This document shows positions 47,456-57,228 of a DNA stretch of 64,000 nucleotides, in pieces. Numbering within the stretch: position 1 is the first letter of the stretch; each line of letters begins with the position of its first letter. Under the pieces are notes generated by a model that did not search any database, had not been told where the DNA came from, and saw only the letters and a program-made list of their open reading frames with translations. Origin of the DNA: an uncultured Bacteroides sp. (GTDB taxonomy: Bacteria > Bacteroidota > Bacteroidia > Bacteroidales > Bacteroidaceae); NCBI GenBank assembly GCA_900555635.1, contig USLU01000016.1, positions 35,237 through 99,236 on the forward strand, in the 5' to 3' direction. A program made the position numbers and the translations under genes.

Positions 47456-49261
47456 ATGACATATCATCATTTGTCTGTTATGGTGCATCGCCAGGCAGAA
47501 AAGTATGGGGACAAAGTTGCTCTTAGATATAGGGACTATGAGACGTCGCAATGGCTGCCGATTTCTTGGAATGAATTCTCTCAAACAGTGCACCAGGTAG
47601 CTAATGCTATGGTGGCATTGGGAATTGAAGTACAGGAGAATATCGGAATATTTTCTCAAAACAAGCCCGAATGCTTGTTTACCGATTTCGGAGCATTTGC
47701 CAATCGTGCTGTGACCATTCCTTTGTACGCAACCAGTTCATCTGCACAAGCCCGGTATATCGTCAATGATGCGCAGATTCGCTATCTGTTTGTAGGTGAG
47801 CAGTTCCAGTATGATGCTGCTTTTAGTATATTCGGATTCTGCCAGTCGTTGCAGCAACTCATTATTTTCGACCGCAGTGTGGTACGCGATCAACGCGATA
47901 TGACCTCAATCTACTTCGATGAATTTCTGGAGATGGGTAAGGACCTGCCGCATAATGACACTGTGGAAGAACGTACTGCACAAGCGTCGGATGATGACCT
48001 CGCCAATATCCTCTATACTTCCGGTACAACCGGTGAACCGAAGGGAGTAATGCTACATCATTTCAACTATCGGGAAGCACTTCGCATTCATGATATCCGT
48101 TTACCGTTTATGACGGATCAGGATGTCTCTATGAACTTCCTGCCGTTGACCCATGTATTTGAGAAAGCTTGGTGCTATCTCTGCATTCATAGAGGTGTAC
48201 AAATTTGTATCAATCTTCGTCCGATAGATATTCAAACAACTATTAAGGAGATACGCCCTACGTTGATGTGTAGTGTACCTCGTTTTTGGGAGAAAGTATA
48301 TGCCGGTGTTCAGGAGAAGATCAATCAGGAGACCGGTATGAAGAAAGCATTGATGCTGGATGCAATTAAAGTGGGCAGGACTCACAATATAGATTATGTG
48401 CGTCAGGGAAAGACTCCTCCCATGTTGCTCCATCTGAAATATAAATTCTACGAAAAGACCATCTACGCTTTGCTGAAGAAGACCATTGGTATTGAAAACG
48501 GCAACTTCTTCCCGACAGCAGGTGCTGCCGTACCTGATGAGATTTGTGAGTTTGTACATTCGGTAGGTATTAATATGGTGGTAGGTTATGGCTTGACAGA
48601 ATCTACAGCTACCGTATCTTGCTTCTTGAACGAAGGATATGAGATTGGTTCCGTGGGAACGGTTATGCCTGATATCGAGGTGAAGATTGGAGAGAATAAT
48701 GAGATCCTGCTTCGTGGTAAAACCATTACTACCGGTTATTATAAGAAGCCCGATGCTACTGCCGACGCTATCGACCCGGATGGTTGGTTCCATACCGGTG
48801 ACGCAGGTTATCTTAAAGGCACTCATCTGTATTTGACTGAGCGTATCAAAGATTTGTTCAAGACTTCCAACGGAAAATACATTTCTCCCCAAGCACTGGA
48901 AACGAAGCTTGCCATTGACCGTTATATCGACCAGATTGCCATCATTGCCGATGAACGCAAGTTTGTATCCGCTCTTGTCGTACCAGTCTATGGCTTTGTG
49001 AAAGACTATGCTAAGGAAAAAGGCATTGAATACAAGGATATGGAGGAACTTTTACAGCATCCTAAGGTATTGGCTCTTTTCCGTGCACGTATCGACACTT
49101 TACAACAGTCCTTTGCCCAGTATGAGCAAGTGAAACGCTTTACTTTGCTACCTGAGCCTTTCAGCATGGAACGTGGTGAACTGACAAACACTTTAAAGCT
49201 GAAACGCTCTGTGGTGGGGAAGAACTATAAAGAATTGATAGATAAGATGTACGAAGAATAG
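47456..49261 (+). CDS. Long-chain acyl-CoA synthetase (AMP-binding)
   Basis: 601 aa from ATG 47456. AMP-binding signature ILYTSGTTGEPKGVMLHH, then VVGYGLTESTATVSCFLNEG (A5), DGWFHTGDAGYLKG (A7) and LTERIKDLFKTSNGKYISPQ (A8). Activates fatty acids with ATP and CoA for lipid synthesis or exchange. The protein is full length for FadD-type enzymes. Transcribed from a TACCTTTG-type promoter within the preceding gap. Confidence 0.88.
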   Translation: MTYHHLSVMVHRQAEKYGDKVALRYRDYETSQWLPISWNEFSQTVHQVANAMVALGIEVQENIGIFSQNKPECLFTDFGAFANRAVTIPLYATSSSAQARYIVNDAQIRYLFVGEQFQYDAAFSIFGFCQSLQQLIIFDRSVVRDQRDMTSIYFDEFLEMGKDLPHNDTVEERTAQASDDDLANILYTSGTTGEPKGVMLHHFNYREALRIHDIRLPFMTDQDVSMNFLPLTHVFEKAWCYLCIHRGVQICINLRPIDIQTTIKEIRPTLMCSVPRFWEKVYAGVQEKINQETGMKKALMLDAIKVGRTHNIDYVRQGKTPPMLLHLKYKFYEKTIYALLKKTIGIENGNFFPTAGAAVPDEICEFVHSVGINMVVGYGLTESTATVSCFLNEGYEIGSVGTVMPDIEVKIGENNEILLRGKTITTGYYKKPDATADAIDPDGWFHTGDAGYLKGTHLYLTERIKDLFKTSNGKYISPQALETKLAIDRYIDQIAIIADERKFVSALVVPVYGFVKDYAKEKGIEYKDMEELLQHPKVLALFRARIDTLQQSFAQYEQVKRFTLLPEPFSMERGELTNTLKLKRSVVGKNYKELIDKMYEE

Positions 49262-49309
49262 TATTTCTTTAACGATTAAAGGTATATCTTGAAATTACAA
49301 TAGAGTAGT

Positions 49310-49341
49310 CACTCTTGCTATCGTAGAAAATAGCAAGAGTG
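49310..49341 (+). terminator. Terminator after the acyl-CoA synthetase gene
   Basis: CACTCTTGCTAT (49310-49321) and ATAGCAAGAGTG (49330-49341), perfect 12-bp stem followed by ATTTTCTGTTTTATT. Confidence 0.85.
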
Positions 49342-49391
49342 ATTTTCTGTTTTATTATGCTGAGTGTAGTTACGCTTTGACTCTTTTTTTA

Positions 49392-49399
49392 TAACTTTG
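49392..49399 (+). promoter_or_regulatory. -7 box for the SusR-like gene
   Basis: TAACTTTG fits TAnnTTTG. A start near 49406 makes ATG 49430 the likely coding start instead of the TTG at 49397. Confidence 0.5.
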
Positions 49400-49429
49400 A
49401 AGCCTAATCGTTGGTTAGGAGATACTAAG

Positions 49430-51118
49430 ATGGGTGAAAAACGCAGAGTCAAAGCAAGAAATACAATTGCAAAAGGTCAGTTCTTATTTCTTTTCCTTTC
49501 AATATTATGCGCATCAGTTGCTGCGCAGAATAACCTCGACTCCTTATTGGTGGTGCTCGACAAGGTGGTTCTGCAGAGTGATCGATTTGAGAATGCGAAA
49601 AAACAACGTATAGCCTTCATCAAAGAGGGACTGGCAAATCATGAACTTTCGCAAGAAGAAATCTATCACATTAATTTGCAGTTATTTAATGAGTATGAGG
49701 CATATATTTGTGACTCGGCACGGCATTACATCAATCGAAATATAGCCATAGCAAGAAAGCTTGGCAGGCAAGACCTGTTGAACGAATCATTACTAAAAAA
49801 AGTACATATATTAGCCACCTCCGGACTTTATGCCGAAGGAGTGAAACTATTGGAGTCTATAGATAAGAGCAGCTTGTCCGATAAACTACTTGCAGATTAC
49901 TATATGGCTTTTGAGAACATCTATCTATATCATGCCGAGTATGCACAAGATGATGAATACATGCCTGTGTATCTAAATAGGATGAATGCTTATCGGGATT
50001 CCATTCTTCAGTTAGTAACCGAGGGGACATATCAGTATATGATAACCAAGGGACCGGTACTTGTTGACCGGAATCAGAAGAAAGAAGCCCAAGAGCTATT
50101 GAATAATTTTCTCTCGCAGGTTACTCCCGATACCAGAGAATATGCCATAATTACTTCCATATTAGCTTTTATATGCCAATACAATGACCAGCCGGAACTT
50201 CGCAAAGTCTATTTGGTGAAGAGTGCTATTGCCGATATCAAAGGAGTAGTTAAAGAGAATAACTCTCTCAGGGAATTGGCGGAAATACTTTATGAAGAGA
50301 CGGATATAGAACGTGCCAATAACTACATGAAGAAGAGTATGGCGGATGCCAGTTTCTATAATGCCCGCTTACGCAATGTGCAAGCATCTAAAATGTTGCC
50401 GGTGATAGATCATGCTTATCAATTGGAGAAAGAGATGCAGCGTAGTAAGTTGCAAGCATTTCTTTGGGTTATCAGCATTTTATCCCTGTTTCTTATATTA
50501 ACTATTGCATACATCGTTCGTCAGATGAAGAAATTGGCTAAGGCCCGTCGTGAAGTGGTTTGTGCCAATAGCGAACTACAGAAACTGAACACGGAACTTT
50601 TGGAAGCCAATCATCAGCAGAAACTGATGAACGATTCATTGCGGGAATCCAATTGTATTAAAGAAGAGTACATCGGGCGTTTTCTTGGCTTGTGCTCCAC
50701 CTATATAGACAAGCTTGAAGCTTATCAACGGATGCTCAATAAGAAAGCTGCTACCGGTAAGTTGGAAGAACTCTACAAAGCATTGAAATCTTCCCAGTTC
50801 ATAGATGATGAACTGAAAGAATTTTATCAGAACTTCGATAACTCTTTCCTGAATATCTTCCCCGATTTTGTGGAATGCTTTAACTGTTTATTGTCCGAAG
50901 GTGAAAAGATTGCTCCTAAACAAGGAGAACGGCTCACTACGGAACTTCGTATCTTTGCCTTGATTCGTTTGGGCATTTCGGATAGTGCAAAGATAGCGAG
51001 CTTCCTTAGATATTCTATTACTACTATTTATACCTATCGTTCGAAACTGAAAAACCGTTCTCTATATCGGGACGATTTTGAAGAACGAGTGATGAAAATA
51101 GGTTCTTTCAAGGCTTGA
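49430..51118 (+). CDS. susR: SusR-like membrane-spanning regulator
   Basis: 562 aa from ATG 49430. Signal-like segment (FLFLFLSILCASVAAQ), a periplasmic helical repeat sensor (about residues 35-355), a transmembrane helix (LQAFLWVISILSLFLILTIA YIV), a coiled coil, and a C-terminal DNA-binding part (DUF6377 type, TELRIFALIRLGISDSAKIASFL, YSITTIYTYRSKLKNRS). This is the plan of SusR, which senses maltose/maltooligosaccharides in the periplasm and activates the sus operon from the inner membrane. It sits just upstream of susC here, as susR does in the starch locus. Confidence 0.82.
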   Translation: MGEKRRVKARNTIAKGQFLFLFLSILCASVAAQNNLDSLLVVLDKVVLQSDRFENAKKQRIAFIKEGLANHELSQEEIYHINLQLFNEYEAYICDSARHYINRNIAIARKLGRQDLLNESLLKKVHILATSGLYAEGVKLLESIDKSSLSDKLLADYYMAFENIYLYHAEYAQDDEYMPVYLNRMNAYRDSILQLVTEGTYQYMITKGPVLVDRNQKKEAQELLNNFLSQVTPDTREYAIITSILAFICQYNDQPELRKVYLVKSAIADIKGVVKENNSLRELAEILYEETDIERANNYMKKSMADASFYNARLRNVQASKMLPVIDHAYQLEKEMQRSKLQAFLWVISILSLFLILTIAYIVRQMKKLAKARREVVCANSELQKLNTELLEANHQQKLMNDSLRESNCIKEEYIGRFLGLCSTYIDKLEAYQRMLNKKAATGKLEELYKALKSSQFIDDELKEFYQNFDNSFLNIFPDFVECFNCLLSEGEKIAPKQGERLTTELRIFALIRLGISDSAKIASFLRYSITTIYTYRSKLKNRSLYRDDFEERVMKIGSFKA

Positions 51119-51311
51119 TAAAGTTATTCTCTATTTAGTTTTTTCTCATCTCTTATTGTCTGTATTGTGTTGATTATCAGTAGATGTGATTTTTTGATAC
51201 TTTAGATTCTTTTTAGTTGTCGTATAAAATACAATCCTTACTTCGGATATTTGCATTACCGCCTTCCATGAAGGGAGGTAGATAAATTTGTTAACGTAAA
51301 TTCGAAGTATT
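51119..51311 (+). promoter_or_regulatory. susC upstream region
   Basis: 193-bp gap holding the susC promoter by position. The only -7-like element is ATATTTG (about 51248-51255; GATATTTG is one base off TAnnTTTG), consistent with an activator-dependent promoter. No terminator is seen after susR. Confidence 0.4.
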
Positions 51312-54269
51312 ATGAATGTAAAAAGAACAAAGCAATGTCTTTTCCGGCATCTACTTATCCTTGTCGGGTTACTTGTTACAATGGCGGCTTCGGCACAACA
51401 GTTTACGGTGAAGGGCACCGTAAAAGATATGGCCGGCGAACCGATTATCGGTGCCAACGTAATGGTTAAGGGAACTACCAATGGAACAATTACTGATATC
51501 AATGGGGGGTACTCTGTAACAGGAGTCAGCACCTCTTCCGTATTGGTTTATTCTTTCATCGGGTATAAAAATCAGGAAGTAGCCTGCAAGGGACGGCAAG
51601 AAATCAATGTAACGTTGGCCGAAGACCTGCAAGCACTGGATGAAGTAGTGGTAGTGGGGTATGGTTCATTGAGTAAAAAAGAACTTTCTAGTTCCATTGT
51701 GCAGGTTGATAAGAGCAAGTTCCAGCAAGGAGCTATGAACAACCCGATGGAATTATTAACCGGTAAGGTAGTGGGACTGAATGTAAACAACACTGCCTCG
51801 GCAAATCCTAACTCGGGTTCGTCATTGCAAGTGCGTGGTGCTACCTCTATTACAGCCTCCAACGATCCGCTTATTGTAATCGACGGTGTGGCAGGTGGAG
51901 ATATTCGCAACCTTTCCTCACAGGACATCGAGTCGATGACTGTATTGAAGGATGCAGGTTCGGCTGCTATTTATGGTACACGAGGTGCCAATGGTGTTAT
52001 CCTGATTACTACAAAGAAAGGTTCCGGTGGCGAGCCGGGCACAGCTAGAGTGACTTATGACAGTTGGTTTGGCGTGAACTTTGCCAAGGACGGACCGGAA
52101 ATACTCTCTCCGGATGAATTCCGTCGTTCTCGTCGTGGTACCGATTATGGTTCTTCTACTGATTGGTACGGATTGTTGATGCGCGATTTCTCGTATGACA
52201 ATAACCAATATGTATCTATTGATGGTACTACGAAGAACGGCTACTATGGCGCTTCTTTCAACTACAAGAAGGCCACCGGTATTGATATCAAGAGTGCCCG
52301 TGAAGAATACGGAGGCCGTTTTGTTATTGAACAACGGGTGATAGACAACCGTTTGCAACTGAACGGTTCTCTTAATGCCCGCCGTGTAAACGAAACTTGG
52401 GGTAACGATGGCATGTTTGATACTGCCCTTGGCATGAATCCCACTATGCCGCTATATGATGATAATGGCAATTACTACCAACCTTCTTCACCTACAGGAG
52501 CGAAAAATCCCGTAGCTGAATTAAGAGACATCGACAATAACGGTCAACGTATGTATGTATTGGGAACTGCCGAAGCTAAATTGAATATTCTCCGTTCCGA
52601 TAAACACATGTTGAACACCTCTCTGAGTTATTCACTTCACTACAATGACTTGAAACAGCAGTATTTCACTCCTTCCACTTCCGGAGAATCTTATTGGAAT
52701 GGCTATAAAGGCCGTGCAGAGGTGACTTACCAGAAGTGGTATACCCAACGCCTGGAGTGGTTAATCAATTACGCATTGGATATCAAAGATCATAGCATCA
52801 AAGCCGTAGCCGGTTATACCTATGAAAATTCCCGTTGGGAACGTTTGAAAGCTTCTAATAATGATTTTGCCTACGATAACATTAAGTGGCATGACCTGGG
52901 TAGCGGTAGTTTCCTCAATGCGGGAAAAGCCAGTATGGGTACAGGGCAGTCAGTAGCAAAACTGATAGGCACTTTCGGACGCATTAACTACAACTGGAAG
53001 AACTTGCTTATGGCATCCGCCTCTATTCGTTACGAAGGTTCCACCAAGTTTGGTAAAGACCATAAGTGGGGAGCTTTCCCATCGGCCTCTCTTGCTTGGG
53101 AAATGGCGAATATGGGCTTTATGCAGAATGTTTCCCACGTTGTAAAGAGTTTGAAGCCTCGTATCTCTTACGGTGTTACCGGACGCTCGGATTTCGACTC
53201 TTACTTGTCATTGGCTACCTATAGCACCAAAGGCAGCTACTTCATGGATGGTCAATGGGTAAAAGGGTATGCTCCTTCGGTAAACGCCAATCCTGAATTA
53301 GGTTGGGAGAAGAGCATCAGTACCAATGTCGGAATCGACTTTGTGCTTTGGAATCGTTTGAGAGGTTCTATCGATTGGTTTGATCGTCAGTCTAAAGACC
53401 TGCTTTATAATTACACTGCACCTCAACCTCCATTTGTATATTCTACTATTTTGGTAAATGTAGGTACTACACAAAATCAAGGTATCGAAGTTGCCATAGA
53501 CGGAGATATCTTTAAAGGCACTAAGGTAGAATGGACTTCGGGTATCAACTATTCTTATGGAACCACTAAACTGAAAGTACTTTCCAATAATATGTATCAG
53601 GCTTCATACGTCGATCTGTATCAGAAACCGGGTGTGGGTTCGAGCGAATATTTCTTCCGTGTACAGGAAGGTGGCAAGGTAGGACAGTTCTACGGTTATG
53701 AGTACGCCGGTGTAGAAGACGGTAAGATGATGATTTATACTGACCAGGGAGAGAAAGTTCCTGTAACCGAAGCCGATGTAAAATACAAACGCTATATTGG
53801 TAACGGAACGCCGACATCTTACGCTTCATGGAGCAATACACTGCGTTACAAGAATTTTGATCTCAATATCTTTATCCGTGGAGCTTTCGGCTTCGATATT
53901 TTCAACATGCGTAAGTATGGTATGGGCTTGCAAGGTTGTGGCACGGACAATGTGCTGCGTGACGCTTATCTCAAAGATAAGGACATCGTCACCGGTGGTG
54001 GTGTAATCTCTTCCTTCTTCCTCGAAAAAGGCGATTATGTGAAGTTGGAGAATGTAACATTGGGCTATAACTTCACTCCGAAACCCAATAAAATACTGGA
54101 AGGCATGCGTGTATTCCTGTCTGCCAAGAACCTCTTTACACTGACTGGTTACTCCGGTAATGATCCTTCTATTGTTTCAGTCAACGGTTTGAAACCCGGT
54201 GTAGATACTAATAGCGCCTATCCGGTGGCAACACAGGTGAGTGTGGGTGTAACTTTGCGGTTTAAATAA
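51312..54269 (+). CDS. susC: SusC-like TonB-dependent outer membrane transporter
   Basis: 985 aa. Signal (LLILVGLLVTMAASAQQ), N-terminal carboxypeptidase D-like domain (TVKGTVKDMAGEPIIGANVM), TonB box region (LDEVVVVGYGSLSKKELSSS), plug (LIVIDGVAGGDIRNLSSQDI, ESMTVLKDAGSAAIYGTRGA) and a C-terminal barrel ending in VSVGVTLRFK. With SusD it imports maltooligosaccharides across the outer membrane using TonB energy. Full length. Followed 29 bp later by susD. Confidence 0.95.
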   Translation: MNVKRTKQCLFRHLLILVGLLVTMAASAQQFTVKGTVKDMAGEPIIGANVMVKGTTNGTITDINGGYSVTGVSTSSVLVYSFIGYKNQEVACKGRQEINVTLAEDLQALDEVVVVGYGSLSKKELSSSIVQVDKSKFQQGAMNNPMELLTGKVVGLNVNNTASANPNSGSSLQVRGATSITASNDPLIVIDGVAGGDIRNLSSQDIESMTVLKDAGSAAIYGTRGANGVILITTKKGSGGEPGTARVTYDSWFGVNFAKDGPEILSPDEFRRSRRGTDYGSSTDWYGLLMRDFSYDNNQYVSIDGTTKNGYYGASFNYKKATGIDIKSAREEYGGRFVIEQRVIDNRLQLNGSLNARRVNETWGNDGMFDTALGMNPTMPLYDDNGNYYQPSSPTGAKNPVAELRDIDNNGQRMYVLGTAEAKLNILRSDKHMLNTSLSYSLHYNDLKQQYFTPSTSGESYWNGYKGRAEVTYQKWYTQRLEWLINYALDIKDHSIKAVAGYTYENSRWERLKASNNDFAYDNIKWHDLGSGSFLNAGKASMGTGQSVAKLIGTFGRINYNWKNLLMASASIRYEGSTKFGKDHKWGAFPSASLAWEMANMGFMQNVSHVVKSLKPRISYGVTGRSDFDSYLSLATYSTKGSYFMDGQWVKGYAPSVNANPELGWEKSISTNVGIDFVLWNRLRGSIDWFDRQSKDLLYNYTAPQPPFVYSTILVNVGTTQNQGIEVAIDGDIFKGTKVEWTSGINYSYGTTKLKVLSNNMYQASYVDLYQKPGVGSSEYFFRVQEGGKVGQFYGYEYAGVEDGKMMIYTDQGEKVPVTEADVKYKRYIGNGTPTSYASWSNTLRYKNFDLNIFIRGAFGFDIFNMRKYGMGLQGCGTDNVLRDAYLKDKDIVTGGGVISSFFLEKGDYVKLENVTLGYNFTPKPNKILEGMRVFLSAKNLFTLTGYSGNDPSIVSVNGLKPGVDTNSAYPVATQVSVGVTLRFK

Positions 54270-54298
54270 GATGTCGAATCATTCAATAACAAGAATAT

Positions 54299-56092
54299 AT
54301 GAAATACATAAAATATAATTGGCTATTACTGGCCTTACTGAGTTTCTCTTTGTCGTCTTGTTTCGATTTGGAAGAAGAGGTCTTTGACAGAGTTGATTCC
54401 AAGATATATTATCAAGACGAGAATAGCGTGAAAGGTGCGGTGGCTTCTATCTATGAGGTGGGAACCAAGAGTTATATCGAATACTTCTGGTATCTTCAGG
54501 AATTTTCAGCCGATCAAGTAGCTTGGCGCTCGTGGAACGGTGGATTGTGGGGATATGATGAGGCTGAGAAGTTTGTACTCTCTACCCAGAACTGGACTCC
54601 GGACTCTAAAATCATCCGTAGTACTTGGGAGACGGCATGGAGTACTATCGGACTATGTAATACGTTAGTTGCTGATCTTGAATCGCTCAACGCTTCCTCC
54701 CTGAAAATGACCGACGAGAAGATGAAAGCTTACATCGGTGAAGTACGTACTCTCCGTGCATGGGCTTACTATAACATTTTCGAGATTTGGGGTGGTGCTT
54801 TGCCGCTGAATATCTCTACAGGTACGGAAGTTCCTCCCAGTGCCGACCCTGATTTTGATACCGGTTGCAAGAAGATATACAGCTTCATTTTAAGTGAACT
54901 TGACGCTTGCGTCAACGACTTGACCAAGAACAACGTGAACCGTATGAACCAAGCTGTGAACCGCATGATTAAAGCCCGTCTGCTATTGAATGCAGAGGTG
55001 TTTATCAAGGAGAATCATTACAGCGAGTGTGCTACCCTTTGCCAGGAGATTCTGGACAATAAGTATGGTACTTATTCCATTGCCAACGATTACAGGAATA
55101 TTTATTCCATCAATAATACCGAGTGCTCCGAAGTAGTGATGGCGTTTGCCTACGAAGTAGGTCAGCTTAATGGCGGATGGATGCGCGATATGCCTTTTCT
55201 ACCTTATAATATATGGGATTACTTCAACGGTACTTACCAGCAAAGCCCGTGGAACTGCGTTTGTCTGGCTCCTTCGTTCGATAATTCCGGCAACGTGCTT
55301 ACCACCGGTGGTACCGACAATCCGAAGTGTTTTCTCGATGCTCCCTACAACGACAAACTGGGTGCTGTGTACGAACGTTACGACAACCGTGATATCCGCA
55401 AACAGAACTACGTTTTTGACGAGAAAGCAGGCAACTACAAAGGTATATTCCTGAAAGGTGCCCTGAAAGCCAACTATGGCAAAGGTGATGCCGTGAAAGC
55501 CGATGCCGACCGTGACGGACAACCTATTGTCTATGTAGACCAGCTGGGCACATTTATGAACAAAGGTCGCAATCTCGAAACTGTAATGTCACCCCGTTGG
55601 GGCGAAACCACTTCGGGCGTGCGCTTGGTGAAGTACCCGGTTTATCCCGCCTCTATGGGTATCGACTTCCAAGATATTGATGAAGTGGAATTCCGTCTGA
55701 GCGAAGTAGTGTACATGCTTGCCGAATGCAAGATGCGTGCCGGTGATGCCAACGGTGCTAAAGAACTGGTGAACAGTGTGCGCCAGCGTTACTTCTCCGC
55801 TTCCGACTGGGCGAAAGTAAAAGATGAACCCGGACGTGGCTTTACTGCTTTCGATATGGACTGGATGCTGAGCCAGTGGGGACTTGAGTTCCTTTCCGAA
55901 GGTCGTCGCCGCCGTACTGACCTGCGTCGTTTCGATAAGTTTACCCAAGGTCAATGGTGGTTCTTTGGCCGTGCAACCGAAGACGGCAAGCAGCTACCTG
56001 CCACCCGTGACCGCAAGTACGAGTGGTACCCACTCCCTTCATCGGCTTTGCTGGTAAACAAGGGACTGGTACAGAATCCTAATTATAACTAA
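54299..56092 (+). CDS. susD: SusD-like starch-binding lipoprotein
   Basis: 597 aa. Lipobox LSFSLSSCFDLEEEVFD (lipidated Cys about residue 21), then the SusD/RagB helical fold with TPR-like units (IGEVRTLRAWAYYNIFEIWG, LSELDACVNDLTKNNVNRMN, DEVEFRLSEVVYMLAECKMR). It caps the SusC barrel and binds the oligosaccharide. The pair with SusC marks a polysaccharide utilisation locus; neighbouring enzymes point to alpha-glucan. Confidence 0.93.
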   Translation: MKYIKYNWLLLALLSFSLSSCFDLEEEVFDRVDSKIYYQDENSVKGAVASIYEVGTKSYIEYFWYLQEFSADQVAWRSWNGGLWGYDEAEKFVLSTQNWTPDSKIIRSTWETAWSTIGLCNTLVADLESLNASSLKMTDEKMKAYIGEVRTLRAWAYYNIFEIWGGALPLNISTGTEVPPSADPDFDTGCKKIYSFILSELDACVNDLTKNNVNRMNQAVNRMIKARLLLNAEVFIKENHYSECATLCQEILDNKYGTYSIANDYRNIYSINNTECSEVVMAFAYEVGQLNGGWMRDMPFLPYNIWDYFNGTYQQSPWNCVCLAPSFDNSGNVLTTGGTDNPKCFLDAPYNDKLGAVYERYDNRDIRKQNYVFDEKAGNYKGIFLKGALKANYGKGDAVKADADRDGQPIVYVDQLGTFMNKGRNLETVMSPRWGETTSGVRLVKYPVYPASMGIDFQDIDEVEFRLSEVVYMLAECKMRAGDANGAKELVNSVRQRYFSASDWAKVKDEPGRGFTAFDMDWMLSQWGLEFLSEGRRRRTDLRRFDKFTQGQWWFFGRATEDGKQLPATRDRKYEWYPLPSSALLVNKGLVQNPNYN

Positions 56093-56110
56093 CTCTAATC
56101 CCGATTATCC

Positions 56111-57202
56111 ATGAAGAAAAATATACTTTCCTTACTGCTGTTGATGCCCTTGCTGGCATTGCTGGGCAGTTGTGACAGCAAAGAAGAAATTGTGTTCGAC
56201 CATGAATTGCCACAGTTCGAACTGAAGCAAGATGCCATATTGCTTGAGGTGATAATGCCTCAAGGCACCAAGGCAGACGAGAAAATCTATATAGCCGGTG
56301 CCTTCAATGGCGGTGAAGAGGCTGTAGGACAAACGGAGTGGCAGGTGGAGAAAGCTGCCGATAGTGATGTGAAGTGGGGCATCTACCTGCTGCCTGCCAC
56401 CTTCAAAGGTGGTAAGACACTTGCCGACGGTTTCTACTTTGTATCGGACAAACAAGGCATAGAGCGTACGGTGAAAAACGAAGACGCGTCTCATGTGCTG
56501 AATGTAGGTGTGGGTACTCGTACCAATGTCATGGTATCCCGATGGGCTTCTTATTTTGAAGAAGAACCGGGTGAAGTAAAACATGACGGTTATGTGGTCT
56601 ATGTAGAAGATCATACCAGTTGGGATGGATTGGCCCTCTATGGCTGGGGTGATGCAGAGTTTGCCGGAGGCTGGCCCGGAATGCAAGTTACCGGAACGCA
56701 GAAGATAGGCAAGGTTACCTACAAGTATTTCGATACGGGTGAGGCAAATAAAGGTTTGGAGGTCAATCTGATATTCAATAATAACAATGGTGGCAAGCAA
56801 TTCGATGGACCTAAAGTTCCTTTGAATCGTGATTACTATTACTACATCACGGATACCAGTTGCGATGAAGTTGTGCCGAGCACTTATACTGGTTTCACAG
56901 TCTATATAGAAGACAATACCGGTTGGGACGAGATAGCCCTCTACGGCTGGGGAGATGCAGAGTTTGCCGGTGCTTGGCCGGGCATGCAGGTTACGGGAAC
57001 GAAGACGATGAAAGGAGTAACCTACAAATACTTCGATTTGGGTAATGAGGCTACCGGACTGAATATCAACTTGATTTTCAACAACAACAATCATGGCAAA
57101 CAGTTCGATGGTCCTAATGTTACGGTAGATCGTGATTTCTACTACCGTCTCTCCGAATCGGGTGCCGAAGAAGTAGACCTTGATGCACCGAAGCCGGAAT
57201 AA
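56111..57202 (+). CDS. SusE/F-like surface starch-binding lipoprotein
   Basis: 363 aa. Lipobox LLALLGSCDSKE, an N-terminal SusE/F-type domain (residues about 25-150) and two tandem starch-binding modules (about residues 155-255 and 258-350) that are near copies: each has (Y/F)xVYxEDxTxWDxxALYGWGDAEFAG, WPGMQVTGT, YKYFD, LIFNNNN and GKQFDGP. The aromatic (W) and Asn residues are of the CBM26-like type that grips helical alpha-glucan. The duplicated module gives multivalent binding. Intracluster position agrees with SusE/SusF. Confidence 0.85.
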   Translation: MKKNILSLLLLMPLLALLGSCDSKEEIVFDHELPQFELKQDAILLEVIMPQGTKADEKIYIAGAFNGGEEAVGQTEWQVEKAADSDVKWGIYLLPATFKGGKTLADGFYFVSDKQGIERTVKNEDASHVLNVGVGTRTNVMVSRWASYFEEEPGEVKHDGYVVYVEDHTSWDGLALYGWGDAEFAGGWPGMQVTGTQKIGKVTYKYFDTGEANKGLEVNLIFNNNNGGKQFDGPKVPLNRDYYYYITDTSCDEVVPSTYTGFTVYIEDNTGWDEIALYGWGDAEFAGAWPGMQVTGTKTMKGVTYKYFDLGNEATGLNINLIFNNNNHGKQFDGPNVTVDRDFYYRLSESGAEEVDLDAPKPE

Positions 57203-57228
57203 TAAGAAAACGCTAATAAAAGAATAGC

